Part shown: positions 19,460 to 28,317 of the stretch, piece by piece | Layout of the letters: the number at the start of each line of letters is the position of its first letter | Numbering within the stretch: position 1 is the stretch's first letter | Source of the DNA: Snodgrassella alvi_G | GTDB taxonomy: Bacteria; Pseudomonadota; Gammaproteobacteria; Burkholderiales; Neisseriaceae | Length of the DNA: 64,000 bases | Direction of reading: 5' to 3' | NCBI GenBank assembly: GCA_946478525.1 | Contig: CAMLCH010000005.1 | Location: forward strand, 1-64,000 | The notes under the pieces: generated by a model | The model's input: the letters and a program-made list of their open reading frames with translations, nothing else | The model's database searches: none | What the model was told of the DNA's origin: nothing | Position numbers and translations under genes: made by a program

Positions 19460-19850
19460 GTGAGAGTGCTTTTTTAGTTGATAATTTATGGTTAATAAAT
19501 GAGCTTTGTTTATGTAACGCTATTATGCCTTAAGCTTTTATAAAGTGGGAAGTGTTAATTATGAAAAAAAATCAATTTTTTATAGCTGAATAACTGTTTG
19601 AGTTCACTATATCTTTTATAAAATGATTTATTACATTAACTAAATTGAATATTGATAGGAGCGCTGTTTGCCAATTAATTGAATACAATACAATGCAGGT
19701 ATTTAATTAAACATTTTATGGTTTTGAATTGGTAATAATCAGTATCGGGTTTAAACGAAGGAATATTTTGTCAACTGGCAGTTTAATAGTTGGCGATGTT
19801 TATGCTTCATGACACAATACTTATTCTTTACTTACTGTGAAAAAGATACC

Positions 19851-20645
19851 ATGATTCCAATTTTGGCTTTCGATATTGAAACAGTGCCGGATGTAGCCGG
19901 TATACGTGTGTTGAATGATTTGCCTGATGAAGTGAGTGACAGTGAAGTAGTGGAATTTGCTCAACAGCAGCGTCGTGCTAAAACGGGTGGCAGTGATTTT
20001 ATGCAATTGCATCTGCAACAAGTAGTGGCGATATCCTGTTGTATGCGTTGGGGTACGGAAAAAGTTCATGTTGCCAGTATTGGTAATATTGGCGACACTG
20101 AAGAGACATTGATAGCAAAGTTTTTTGAGTTGGTTGAAACACATACTCCACAACTGGTTAGCTGGAATGGTGGTGGTTTTGATTTGCCGGTATTGCATTA
20201 TCGCGCACTGATTCACGGAATCAGTGCGGCACGTTACTGGGATATGGGGGAAGGTGATTTTGGTGACAGCCGAGACTTTAAATGGAATAACTACATTAGT
20301 CGTTACCATAGTCGGCATTGTGATCTGATGGATTTATTAGCTTTGTATCAGCCTCGCGCTAATGTACCTTTAGATGACATGGCAAAATTATGCGGTTTCC
20401 CCGGTAAGCTTGGGATGGATGGTAGTAAAGTCTGGAATGCCTATCATAAAGGCGCTTTGGCTGATATCCGTTATTATTGTGAAACAGATGCCACTAATAC
20501 TTATTTAATGTATCTGCGTTTTAATCTCATGCGTGGTTTTCTGGATGCCGATGAGTATGAACAGGAAATCCGCCGTTTAAAAAGTTATTTGCAAAATCAG
20601 GACGCTGCACACTGGCGAGAGTTTCTGTCAGCATGGAGTTGTTAA
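19851..20645 (+). CDS. Predicted 3'-5' exonuclease, PolB-exonuclease-like
   Basis: A DEDD-superfamily nuclease of 264 residues resembling the proofreading domain of family-B polymerases (DNA_pol_B_exo2 type). The metal-binding DIET motif is at the N-terminus (Asp8, Glu10), SWNGGGFDLPVL supplies the second acidic motif, and YCETDATNTY the last, with Tyr placing it in the DEDDy group. I choose ATG 19851, which starts at the domain boundary; the ATG at 19809 has no ribosome site and adds 14 non-conserved residues. The physiological substrate is unknown. tyrA follows 20 bases later. Confidence 0.9.
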   Translation: MIPILAFDIETVPDVAGIRVLNDLPDEVSDSEVVEFAQQQRRAKTGGSDFMQLHLQQVVAISCCMRWGTEKVHVASIGNIGDTEETLIAKFFELVETHTPQLVSWNGGGFDLPVLHYRALIHGISAARYWDMGEGDFGDSRDFKWNNYISRYHSRHCDLMDLLALYQPRANVPLDDMAKLCGFPGKLGMDGSKVWNAYHKGALADIRYYCETDATNTYLMYLRFNLMRGFLDADEYEQEIRRLKSYLQNQDAAHWREFLSAWSC

Positions 20646-20665
20646 AGTTAATGATCTGGAGTTAA

Positions 20666-21568
20666 ATGCAAAATAGAGAAGACAAGCCGTCGGAGCAGTA
20701 CCCAGCCATAAAATTCCGTAAACTGGTATTAATCGGCGTAGGTTTAATTGGCGGTTCGCTGGCACTGGATCTTAAACGTGCGGGGTTGGTTGATGAAGTT
20801 GTAGGCATCGACGTTGACACCGAAAATCTGACCAGAGCCATGGAACGACGGGTAATTGATGATTTTTCACTTCAGATTAATGCTGACAGTATCTGTGGTG
20901 TAGATATGATCATTATTGCTACTCCAGTGAATACTTTGCCTGATATCTGTCGAAGATTAGTTCCCTATATAGGCGAACAAACAATTATCAGTGATGTAGG
21001 TAGTACCAAGCAATCGGCTTTGCAGGCGTTTGCCAGTGAGTTGCCGGAGCATTTTAGTCGTTGTGTAGCGGCACATCCTATTGCTGGTTCTGATCGTCAC
21101 GGTGCGCTGGCAGCACAGTTTGGCTTATTTGCACAAAAAAAATGTATCATCTGTAAGCATGACCAGCAAGATGTAGTTGCATTAAGAACGGTAGTAGGAA
21201 TGTGGCAGGCAGTACAAGCAAATATTTACTGGCTGGATGCGGCCAGACATGATGAGATATTTGCCGCTGTTAGTCATTTACCGCATATGCTGGCTTATGC
21301 ATATATCCATCAGCTGGCGTCATGTACCGATGCTGATGAGCTATTAAGTTTTGCTGGTAGTGGTTTCCGTGATTTTTCCCGCATTGCCGCCAGCCATCCG
21401 CAAATATGGACGGATATATGCATGTCTAATCGTGAAGCTTTAATTAGGTTGTTAAAACAACAGCAACAGGAAATAGCCTGTTTGCAACGGTACTTGCAGC
21501 AAGCAGATGCAACGGCATTAGCCGACTTTTTTGATAAAGCCCATCAAATTCGGGTAAACTGGCAGTAA
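20666..21568 (+). CDS. tyrA: Prephenate dehydrogenase
   Basis: Oxidatively decarboxylates prephenate to 4-hydroxyphenylpyruvate in tyrosine synthesis. The Rossmann NAD(P) motif GVGLIGGSLA occupies residues 24-33, SDVGSTK and the AHPIAGSDRHG loop (prephenate-binding His) are intact, and the helical C-terminal dimerisation domain contains ShlPHmlAYA. Length of 300 residues is typical of the single-domain enzyme; no chorismate mutase or ACT domain is fused. The complementary phenylalanine branch enzyme (pheA) is at 33557. Confidence 0.96.
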   Translation: MQNREDKPSEQYPAIKFRKLVLIGVGLIGGSLALDLKRAGLVDEVVGIDVDTENLTRAMERRVIDDFSLQINADSICGVDMIIIATPVNTLPDICRRLVPYIGEQTIISDVGSTKQSALQAFASELPEHFSRCVAAHPIAGSDRHGALAAQFGLFAQKKCIICKHDQQDVVALRTVVGMWQAVQANIYWLDAARHDEIFAAVSHLPHMLAYAYIHQLASCTDADELLSFAGSGFRDFSRIAASHPQIWTDICMSNREALIRLLKQQQQEIACLQRYLQQADATALADFFDKAHQIRVNWQ

Positions 21569-21677
21569 AATATGAATTTTCTTATTGTGGCAAGTGGCTA
21601 AATAAATGAATTTAAGCGATATTATAGTCTTTTTAATAAAAATAACTTTTTTTTGTAGAAATAATACAAAATAATAC

Positions 21678-21706
21678 TTGCCAAATTTTGTCACTTCGGG
21701 CATAAT
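21678..21706 (+). promoter_or_regulatory. Promoter of the sRNA
   Basis: TTGCCA (21678-21683), a 17-base spacer, and CATAAT (21701-21706): near-consensus sigma-70 boxes at ideal spacing. The predicted start, about 21712-21714, coincides with the 5' arm of the first RNA hairpin. Confidence 0.8.
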
Positions 21707-21711
21707 TCGTT

Positions 21712-21802
21712 TCGTTAAATCAGCTACAGGTTGGTTTAACAGTTTCTCCTCTATTTCTCCTTTGTAGACTTGGCGCACACTTAACCGTGTGCGCATTTTT
21801 TT
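21712..21802 (+). ncRNA. Candidate trans-acting small RNA with tandem anti-Shine-Dalgarno motif
   Basis: A compact transcription unit of about 90 bases. Hairpin 1 is a 9-bp stem (21714-21722 with 21732-21740, one G-T pair) with a 9-base loop. An unpaired pyrimidine-rich stretch (21741-21770) follows, containing TTTCTCC twice (21743-21749 and 21754-21760), complementary to GGAGA ribosome sites. A GC-rich terminator hairpin (21773-21794) ends in seven T. No open frame fits. The architecture resembles the neisserial sibling sRNAs (NmsR/RcoF), which use CU-rich loops to block ribosome sites of metabolic mRNAs; homology is inferred from structure, not aligned. Confidence 0.75.
21773..21802 (+). 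terminator. Terminator of the sRNA
   Basis: An 8-bp perfect GC-rich stem (GCGCACAC with GTGTGCGC), TTAACC loop, then A and seven T. Confidence 0.92.
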
Positions 21803-22079
21803 ATCTTTTTTTATTTATGCCATAGGCATTGAAAATAATGCTATAAAGTTTAATGCCATCTAATATGTCGGCATGATTTCAAAGGTAAAGAAGGATATTT
21901 ATTCAGGATTAGTACAGATTGCTATTAAGCTATCAAAGAGCACGCCTAAAAAATATTTATAGTTTTAGATATTTGAATACACAAATATAATGATTTAGAT
22001 GCTTAATTAATATTGTTACTATTATTAATTGCGATTAATATGTTATTTCATTAATTACTGGCAGATTAGGGGAGTATAA

Positions 22080-22476
22080 ATGTCTGGTGAAAGTAATCTG
22101 GAGGTTTTATTGCGTTCAGCTGCACTACAACATAATGCGGGCAAATATGTGTTTTGTACGGTGAAAAATATTTCAGCTACATTATGACAAAGGCTGTGGC
22201 TACTATACGAGAAGAGGAGGGCGTTACGCTCATTCTACCTCAGGCTATAGCGGATGATCAGCAGTTAAAGTATGAATATATAGTAGGCTGGATAACTTTA
22301 AAAGTTCATTCCTGGCAGCGGTAGGATTAACAGCAGCTTTTTCACAGGCACTGGCGCAACAAGGCATCAGTTGTAATATGGTGGCTGGATATTATCATGA
22401 TCATATTTTTGTAGCAGAAAGTGATGTAACTCATGCTTTGACGATACTGCAAAATTTAGGAAAAGACAGTTCGTAA
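22080..22476 (+). pseudogene. ACT-domain protein (DUF2241 type), frameshifted
   Basis: Three consecutive reading frames together spell one ACT-family protein of about 130 residues. The first reads MSGESNLEVLLRSAAL to KYVFCTVKNIS. The second, from about 22183, reads TIREEEGVTLILPQA. The third, from about 22310, reads LAAVGLTAAFSQALAQQGIS and AGYYHDHIFV. These match the pattern of stand-alone ACT proteins with paired ACT_3/ACT_7 domains. At least two frameshifts make it non-functional. It has a GGGGAG ribosome site before the ATG, so decay is probably recent. Confidence 0.85.
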
Positions 22477-23066
22477 GCGCTAATAATTTACCTTTTAATA
22501 AGCATGTGTCAGAAAATGCTTAGTTTTTATATAACCCGTTTAAGTTAAAGATAAAAATTCATATAAAAGAACATAAGATTTATTTATCTGTTTTCTCAGA
22601 ATATTTATTATGCTTTTTTTATGAGCTGATATGAATAGTGTTTATAGATAGCTGCCGGATCGGCTTAGGATTATTGTAGTTGTGGTATAGAAATGCGAAT
22701 ATTATAAATGGGTAAATAATTAATCAACAATTTTATTTTTCAAGTGGTTATCGAGTTTGTTTGAAAATGAACACTCAATGCAATAAGTGACTTTTGACAA
22801 AAAAGGTCTAACATCAATTGTCTTATTAATTACCCTTTTGCTGAATTGATGTAATAACAATTACTGCTGATTCAATAACTGAATATCTTACAAAAAGGTG
22901 TTATTTAATTAATGGCGAACTCAAATGTTTGTTAAATGTGAAAACATTATTACCAAAATAAAGATAATAGTTTAAAGCTATTCCAACCTTATTTTATCTG
23001 GTTTTTGTTTATCTATTTCCTAAAATAGTACAACAAAATATAGGAAATTCTCTATGGTGTTTTTAA
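22477..23066. other. Intergenic, AT-rich, no gene seen
   Basis: Between the ACT pseudogene and the IS3 relic. A weak inverted repeat (CATCAATT near 22812 with AATTGATG near 22850) is visible. No open frame or recognisable relic. Confidence 0.4.
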
Positions 23067-23321
23067 GAAGAATTTCAATATGAAAAAATTATCCGAGCAT
23101 TAAATTTTTTTATTATAAAAGAAGTTAAAACTGATATCTCGGTCAAAGAGCCTTGCCGTAAATATGGTAGGATAGTGTCTACCATTTTATCAATATTGGG
23201 ATAAATATGGGGATGCAATCATCGCATATTTAAGTGGTTAAAAGAGCTGGAAGCTGAAAACCATAAACTCAAACAAATGTATGCCGAATTAAGCTTAACA
23301 TCACAGCTTAGCAAGAAATAA
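23067..23321 (+). mobile_element. IS3-family transposase OrfA relic
   Basis: Split frames give the hallmark segments of IS3 OrfA: EKIIRAL, then DISVKEPCRKYGR (helix-turn-helix, normally VxELCRKYG), a YWDKYG piece, and KWLKELEAENHKLKQMYAEL (the leucine-zipper region). At least two frameshifts and stops separate them. No terminal inverted repeats and no clear orfB were found, so this is a dead fragment. Confidence 0.88.
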
Positions 23322-23783
23322 TATCTAAGCTATGGTGCCAATATTCGTTCGTAACAGTTTGGCATAAGCGGTACAGTCATCATATCGTGTCACAATTAAA
23401 ATAAATTGCACTATTGTGAATTTAAGCCGCTGCACCTAGTAATATCAACTTAAATCGGCAGATGAATCAATGTTTATCGCGTTACTCACGTTAATAACAA
23501 ATAAGCATATACGTGCTGGGCGATTCCTTAGGTATTTCATCGGATAAAGGATCTTTTTAGATGAGGTTAGGTGTAAATAGGAGAATAGTATTTATAATTA
23601 AAAGAACATTTAGCTATCTATAAAAAGGGAAGTTGCTAATTGGCTTATCTGTAATCTTCTGTTTTAGCACAGGGTAGATTGAATTCGCTTAAGAATGAAT
23701 TTACATCTCAGACCAGCACCGGTAATGGATATTTATATAAATAAATATTTGTCATCAGCAAAGATATTTTTAAGGATTAATAC
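23322..23783. other. Intergenic, possible remainder of IS relic
   Basis: It lies where IS3 orfB would be expected, but I could not recognise any conserved DDE motif. No intact gene. Confidence 0.35.
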
Positions 23784-24476
23784 ATGAATCAATTTAATGG
23801 CTTTACTCAGGCCGGACTTAATTTTCTTCAGGATGTATGGATTCACAATAGCAAACCTTGGTTTGAAGAACATCGTGCTATCTATGATCATGAGTTAATT
23901 AAGCCTTTTCGATTATTGGTTGAACAATTAACACCGACAATGCTGAAGATTGATGAAAGATTTGAAACTCGACCGGCAATCGGTAAAACGATTGCCCGTA
24001 TTCATCGCGATACTCGTTTTTCAAAGGATAAATCTTTATATCGGAGTCGGTTATGGTTGACTTTTAAACGCCCGAGTCGGGATTGGAAAGAAGCTCCAGC
24101 TTATTTTTTTGAAATTAGTGCGGATTGTTATCGCTATGGACTTGGATATTATTGTGCCCCCAAACAAACTATGGATATTTTTCGCGAAGAAATATTGAAT
24201 AATACTGCCAAATTTCTAGAAATCACGCGATGTGTTAAAAAGCCTTTTGAGCTTGTCGGTGAAAGTTATAAACGCCCGTTAATTAAGGAACAGGATGCGA
24301 AAATAGCCACTTGGTATAATCGTAAAAATCTGGCGGTAATGGTTACTAATAATCATATTGAAGATGTATTACGCGCTGATTTGGCTGAAAAACTGGCTAA
24401 AGGATTTAAACAATTATTACCGCTTTATGATTATTTGATGTGTATAGAAATGATTAAGAATATACCTAATTTGTAA
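23784..24476 (+). CDS. DUF2461 family protein
   Basis: A 230-residue soluble protein of the DUF2461/TIGR02453 family: the opening FNGFTQAGLNFLQDVWIHNSKPWFEEH and the central TRFSKDKSLYRSRLWLTF motif are diagnostic. The biochemical function is unknown. It has an AAGGAT ribosome site 8 bases upstream of the ATG. It is intact although both flanks are decayed (IS3 relic upstream, coding relic downstream). Confidence 0.92.
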   Translation: MNQFNGFTQAGLNFLQDVWIHNSKPWFEEHRAIYDHELIKPFRLLVEQLTPTMLKIDERFETRPAIGKTIARIHRDTRFSKDKSLYRSRLWLTFKRPSRDWKEAPAYFFEISADCYRYGLGYYCAPKQTMDIFREEILNNTAKFLEITRCVKKPFELVGESYKRPLIKEQDAKIATWYNRKNLAVMVTNNHIEDVLRADLAEKLAKGFKQLLPLYDYLMCIEMIKNIPNL

Positions 24477-24580
24477 TGCTGTTTGGTTGTGTTGCCACGA
24501 AGCAGCCAAAATATGTAGCAACTATTTTTTGAAAAATATTCAGCCTAAGAGATTACTACATAGTATAACCAGCAAGATAG

Positions 24581-24817
24581 GATAGTTGGACAGAAAGCAG
24601 ATTTCCCTTATACGGTAATTTTTCATTATCGGCGAGAAAAATTGATCCAGTAAGTATACTAAGTGACAGAGAAGGTTGGCATTCTTATCTGGCCTGAAAA
24701 AAATCTATCTATAAAAATACGCTGAATGCCATTATTGGTGGTTATCGATTTGCTAACTATTTGGTTAAGCAAACAGGGCGAATAATAGATTATCACCCTG
24801 TTTGGTCTACAAATTAA
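24581..24817 (+). pseudogene. Unidentified C-terminal coding relic
   Basis: One frame reads about 78 codons with a single internal TGA (near 24697): SWTESRFPLYGNFSLSARK, then DREGWHSYL, then LNAIIGGYRFANYLVKQTGR, ending at TAA 24815-24817. The residue pattern is protein-like and has no start codon in frame, so it looks like the end of a lost gene. I do not recognise the family. Confidence 0.45.
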
Positions 24818-25321
24818 TTATAGATTGTGCGGGAAATCAGCGGGTAATTCACTGGCTGGGCAATTAATTATTGTGTCATCGTTAATGCCACAATCGCGAA
24901 TAAAGGTGATGGTAGCAAATTCATCAATAACTTCGGTTGGGTAGGCCGGGCCGGTGTCACGATAGGCTTCCATTTGCGCGATGTGCTGGTTTTGAAAACA
25001 AACCGTTTTGTCTGGATTGTTCATCACCCAGCGCGGGAAGAATATGGTGCCGTGAAAGATTTTATCTTCCAGATTAACCATTAAGCTAACGTCTGTGCCA
25101 GTAGGCTCAGTCCAGGATATTTTATAAACTGATTTGGCTACCTGCACGATATAAACATGCTGATCTTTTACCCAGCGATTGGCGACTATACCACTGTGGA
25201 TACGATAATCTATGGTGTTGCTGTTTTTGACATAGAATTCATAATTCCAGCCATTATCATAGGTATATACCAGTTGTTTGCCTAAAAGCTGGCTAAGGTC
25301 ATTTTTATCAAATTTTTGCAT
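24818..25321 (-). CDS. padC: Phenolic acid decarboxylase
   Basis: Non-oxidative decarboxylation of p-coumaric, ferulic and caffeic acids to vinylphenols, a cytoplasmic detoxification step needing no cofactor. 167 residues form the small lipocalin-like barrel. The active-site residues are in place: Tyr19 and Tyr21 (LVYTYDNGW), Arg49 (VANRWV) and Glu72 (SWTEPTG). It is transcribed divergently from a LysR regulator 105 bases away with a LysR-type operator between. Its stop abuts the preceding relic. A plant-diet host would explain the substrate supply. Confidence 0.95.
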   Translation of the reverse strand: MQKFDKNDLSQLLGKQLVYTYDNGWNYEFYVKNSNTIDYRIHSGIVANRWVKDQHVYIVQVAKSVYKISWTEPTGTDVSLMVNLEDKIFHGTIFFPRWVMNNPDKTVCFQNQHIAQMEAYRDTGPAYPTEVIDEFATITFIRDCGINDDTIINCPASELPADFPHNL

Positions 25322-25401
25322 GATTGTTTTCCATATTAAGTAACCAGGATAGTTTAATGATTTGTTTATTAGATTAATAACGCTATTTTTAGGCTAAAAT
25401 A

Positions 25402-25416
25402 ATCGAAAATTTCGAT
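25402..25416. promoter_or_regulatory. LysR-type operator (T-N11-A dyad)
   Basis: ATCGAAAATTTCGAT is a near-perfect 15-base dyad with the T-N11-A layout of LysR binding sites. It lies between padC and the divergent LysR gene, just before the regulator's start, so it could serve both autoregulation and padC control. Confidence 0.6.
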
Positions 25417-25426
25417 GGGTTTCAAT

Positions 25427-26311
25427 ATGAAAACAACGCTGGAGCAATGGCAATTATTACAGGCAGTAGTCAATTACGGCAGTTTTGCGCGTGCAGCCAC
25501 GGTCTGTCACCGCAGTCAGTCTTCTTTGAGTTATCAGATCGGTTTAATGCAGCAACGACTGGGTGTGTCTTTACTTAAGGTGGTGGGGCGCAAGGCTGAG
25601 TTAACACCAGTGGGGCAGCAATTGCTGGCGCAAGCGTCGCCATTATTGCGTGGTTTTCAAGCTTTGGAAAATCGTGCTTTGGCTTTAAAAGGGGGGGAGC
25701 GGGCACGGCTGGATTTAGTGGTGGACAGTATTTTTCCAAAATCACGACTGTTTACAGTGCTGCGTCATTTTCAGCAGATTTACCCGTCTACTCAAATTCA
25801 CCTGACGGAAGTATTACGTAGTGAACGATTTGCGACATTGCAGCAGCGCCGTGCTGATGTCTACATTATTACTTCTCCTAATGAGATGATCGCTGCAGGA
25901 AAATGGTTGCTAAATGTAGATTTTGTCGCTGTCGTGCAGCGTGACCATCCTATATTAAAGTTGCCGGCTCCTTTATGTCAGAATGATTTGGCTCGTTATC
26001 CTTTAATTGAAATTGTTAGCCGTGACCAGCAGCAATTAGCTGATCGGCAGGTAGCTATGGCCGAAAACTGGACGTTTACCACTGTCGAAGCTGCTATTGA
26101 AGCTGTAATTAATGGGGTAGGTTATGGCTGGTTGCCCGAGGAAAGAATTAAAACCCAATTGCTTAATGGTGAGTTAGTTGTGTTGCCATTGTTGCAGGGA
26201 GCTCATCGTACGACATCTGTGTATTTGTTTTTGAATGAGAACAAGAGTGATTTAGATGAGCAAACTGCTTTGCTGGCAGCTTTATTTGAGGGAAACGAAT
26301 TGATTAGCTAA
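25427..26311 (+). CDS. LysR-family regulator, probable padC regulator
   Basis: An N-terminal winged HTH (LLQAVVNYGSFARAATVCHRSQSSLSYQI pattern) and a periplasmic-binding-like effector domain, 294 residues. I choose ATG 25427; the in-frame ATG at 25415 lies inside the operator dyad. The divergent arrangement with padC suggests it senses a phenolic acid and controls the decarboxylase, by analogy with other LysR-target pairs; not proven. A run of seven G (25691-25697) early in the gene is a possible slippage site. Confidence 0.9.
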   Translation: MKTTLEQWQLLQAVVNYGSFARAATVCHRSQSSLSYQIGLMQQRLGVSLLKVVGRKAELTPVGQQLLAQASPLLRGFQALENRALALKGGERARLDLVVDSIFPKSRLFTVLRHFQQIYPSTQIHLTEVLRSERFATLQQRRADVYIITSPNEMIAAGKWLLNVDFVAVVQRDHPILKLPAPLCQNDLARYPLIEIVSRDQQQLADRQVAMAENWTFTTVEAAIEAVINGVGYGWLPEERIKTQLLNGELVVLPLLQGAHRTTSVYLFLNENKSDLDEQTALLAALFEGNELIS

Positions 26312-26739
26312 AGTTATTTTTCAGAATAAAATATTATAACTTTGTCATTATAAATGTTGATAACAAACACAGGCTGAATTTAGCTGTTTGCAATGGTTAG
26401 AGTTACCTTATTCAGTGATTTGAAAATTTTTTCTTTGGAATTTATCAATAAGAATAGTAGCGTTGAATAGATGGTTTTGATTCCTAAACAGCAAAATGGT
26501 GTCAAGAGGAGTTGGAAATAACCATATATTGATGATTTTGCAGAAATGTGCCTGACGTTTTCTGGATTATTACAGCAAATAAATAGCTAATGTAAATAAG
26601 AATACCAATGGACAGAATTTTCTGGTGATAATTTATGATTGTAATGGGTTTATGTTTTGATGCAAAAACGCTAATTCTACGTTAACAAAATCATTTTCGC
26701 TCTGAGCGTTTTTGATATAAGAATCAAATAATATTAAAT
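26312..26739. other. Intergenic, no gene seen
   Basis: A convergent gap between the LysR gene and mipA. Arms AAAAACGCT (26664-26672) and AGCGTTTTT (26705-26713) could pair and act as a shared weak terminator with a long loop. Nothing else stands out. Confidence 0.4.
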
Positions 26740-27483
26740 TCAGAATGCATAATTGAGTCCGGCAAAAATACTGGGTACGACACTGTGCTCAATCATCGGA
26801 CTATTTTTGACATCACCAGTTAGTTTATCAATACGCATACCAGCAAAACCGTTGATTTGTTTGGTCATTTTATAGCTACCTGTGAGGGATGCATAAGGTG
26901 TAAAAGATGATTTGGCGTGATGCACAGGCAGATCAGAACGATTGGCTTCCTGATGTGAAATACCATAATAATAGTCGTTGTGATGACTGTTGGCCCAGCC
27001 TAGCCCAAGGGATGGTAATACCACCCATTTATCGCCGCTAAACGCTAAATTATAGCTGGCATCCAGTAATACGCTGTTGCTGTTGTTAAGGATATCTCCG
27101 CCAATGGTGGTGGAAATATTACCGATTGCCGTGGTGATGGAATAACCAAGTTCAGCAATGGCTGTGGGATAACGTTTGTCTAGTTTCTTCAGTTGCTGGT
27201 TGTCTGTGTCTTTCGGTTTAAATTGAACTGGCAAATAACTTATATCAACGGTGACTTCCTGATTATCAGTTTTATATAGGTAAGCACCGATACTTAAATC
27301 ATCAATAAAGAATTTGCCATTATCTATATCTATTTGTGGCAATGGTTCAAACTGTCCACCATAGCCTTTATAGGGCGAATTTGTCCAGCTAGCACCCAGA
27401 CCAATGGAATCAGCTTGAGCCAGAATAGGGGCTAAGCAAACCGACAAACTCAGTAGCACAGATTTAAATATTTTTTCAGACAC
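26740..27483 (-). CDS. MipA/OmpV family outer-membrane protein
   Basis: A 247-residue beta-barrel protein. It has a clear signal peptide (LLSLSVCLAPILAQA), the family opening SIGLGASWTNSPYKGYG, and a C-terminal strand ending in Phe (FAGLNYAF) as expected for BAM recognition. MipA of E. coli scaffolds murein enzymes; other members are antigens or outer-membrane pores, so the role here is uncertain. It is followed upstream by the Lrp/dad locus with no sign of cotranscription. Confidence 0.9.
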   Translation of the reverse strand: MSEKIFKSVLLSLSVCLAPILAQADSIGLGASWTNSPYKGYGGQFEPLPQIDIDNGKFFIDDLSIGAYLYKTDNQEVTVDISYLPVQFKPKDTDNQQLKKLDKRYPTAIAELGYSITTAIGNISTTIGGDILNNSNSVLLDASYNLAFSGDKWVVLPSLGLGWANSHHNDYYYGISHQEANRSDLPVHHAKSSFTPYASLTGSYKMTKQINGFAGMRIDKLTGDVKNSPMIEHSVVPSIFAGLNYAF

Positions 27484-27694
27484 TGAAAACTCTTATTAAA
27501 AGATTAATAGGCAAGGAAATGGAGAGCTTTATTGCTTAATTTCAATTGGTTAAAATATTATTCTAGCCAATTAGTCTGGTAATGTATATTAATTTTCGAT
27601 CTGTGGCTAGATTTATGGCTGGTTTTAAATTTCTTAGCCATTGTAAATACTGTTTAGTTTCCTGCACTGGTGATGTATCAATGGCTTTTCTTGC

Positions 27695-28156
27695 TTAATC
27701 TAAATGCAGGATGTGATCTTCTTTCACTTCTTCCATGACTACATAGCTGCGACTTTCTGCTGCTGCCGGTAATTGTAATAATATATTACCAAGCATATTG
27801 CGATAGGCATGCATATTCGGTAAGCGTATTTTGATCAAGTAATCATACTCTCCTGAAATGAGGTGGCATTCCAGTATATGGGGAATCGTGAGTACTTCAC
27901 GACGGAAATCTTCAAATATATTGCCAGATTTGGAACGCAGTTTGATTTCAACAAATACCAGTAAGCTTTGATTGAGCGCGCGCGGATTGAGTCGGGCATG
28001 ATAGCCAGTGATGATATTTTCTCGCTCCAGTCGCCGAACCCGCTCGGTTACTGGGGTAGTGGATAGACCTACTGTATCAGCCAGCTCGGTCATGGTAATA
28101 CGAGCATTTTTTTGCAGAATAGAGAGTATTTTCATATCAATTTTATCAATATTCAT
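27695..28156 (-). CDS. Lrp/AsnC regulator, probable DadR-type activator
   Basis: A 153-residue Lrp-family protein: N-terminal HTH (DMKILSILQKNARITMTELA, VGLSTTPVTERVRRLE) and C-terminal RAM ligand domain with GEYDYLIKI. It is divergent from dadA with 161 bases between. Lrp-type regulators next to dadA (DadR, or Lrp itself) switch on D-alanine/L-alanine catabolism in response to alanine, which makes that the likely job here. Confidence 0.93.
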   Translation of the reverse strand: MNIDKIDMKILSILQKNARITMTELADTVGLSTTPVTERVRRLERENIITGYHARLNPRALNQSLLVFVEIKLRSKSGNIFEDFRREVLTIPHILECHLISGEYDYLIKIRLPNMHAYRNMLGNILLQLPAAAESRSYVVMEEVKEDHILHLD

Positions 28157-28317
28157 GTTGCTTTGTTCCTTAATGTTAATTGAATTTAATAAAATACTAT
28201 TTTTTTGGGTTTGATAAAAGTGAAATTCATTGTATATATTTGTTTAGACTAATAGTCATTACAAAGCTGATGTGTCTGTCAAAAATAAGAAAATTTTATT
28301 GTTAAGGATTTAAGTCA

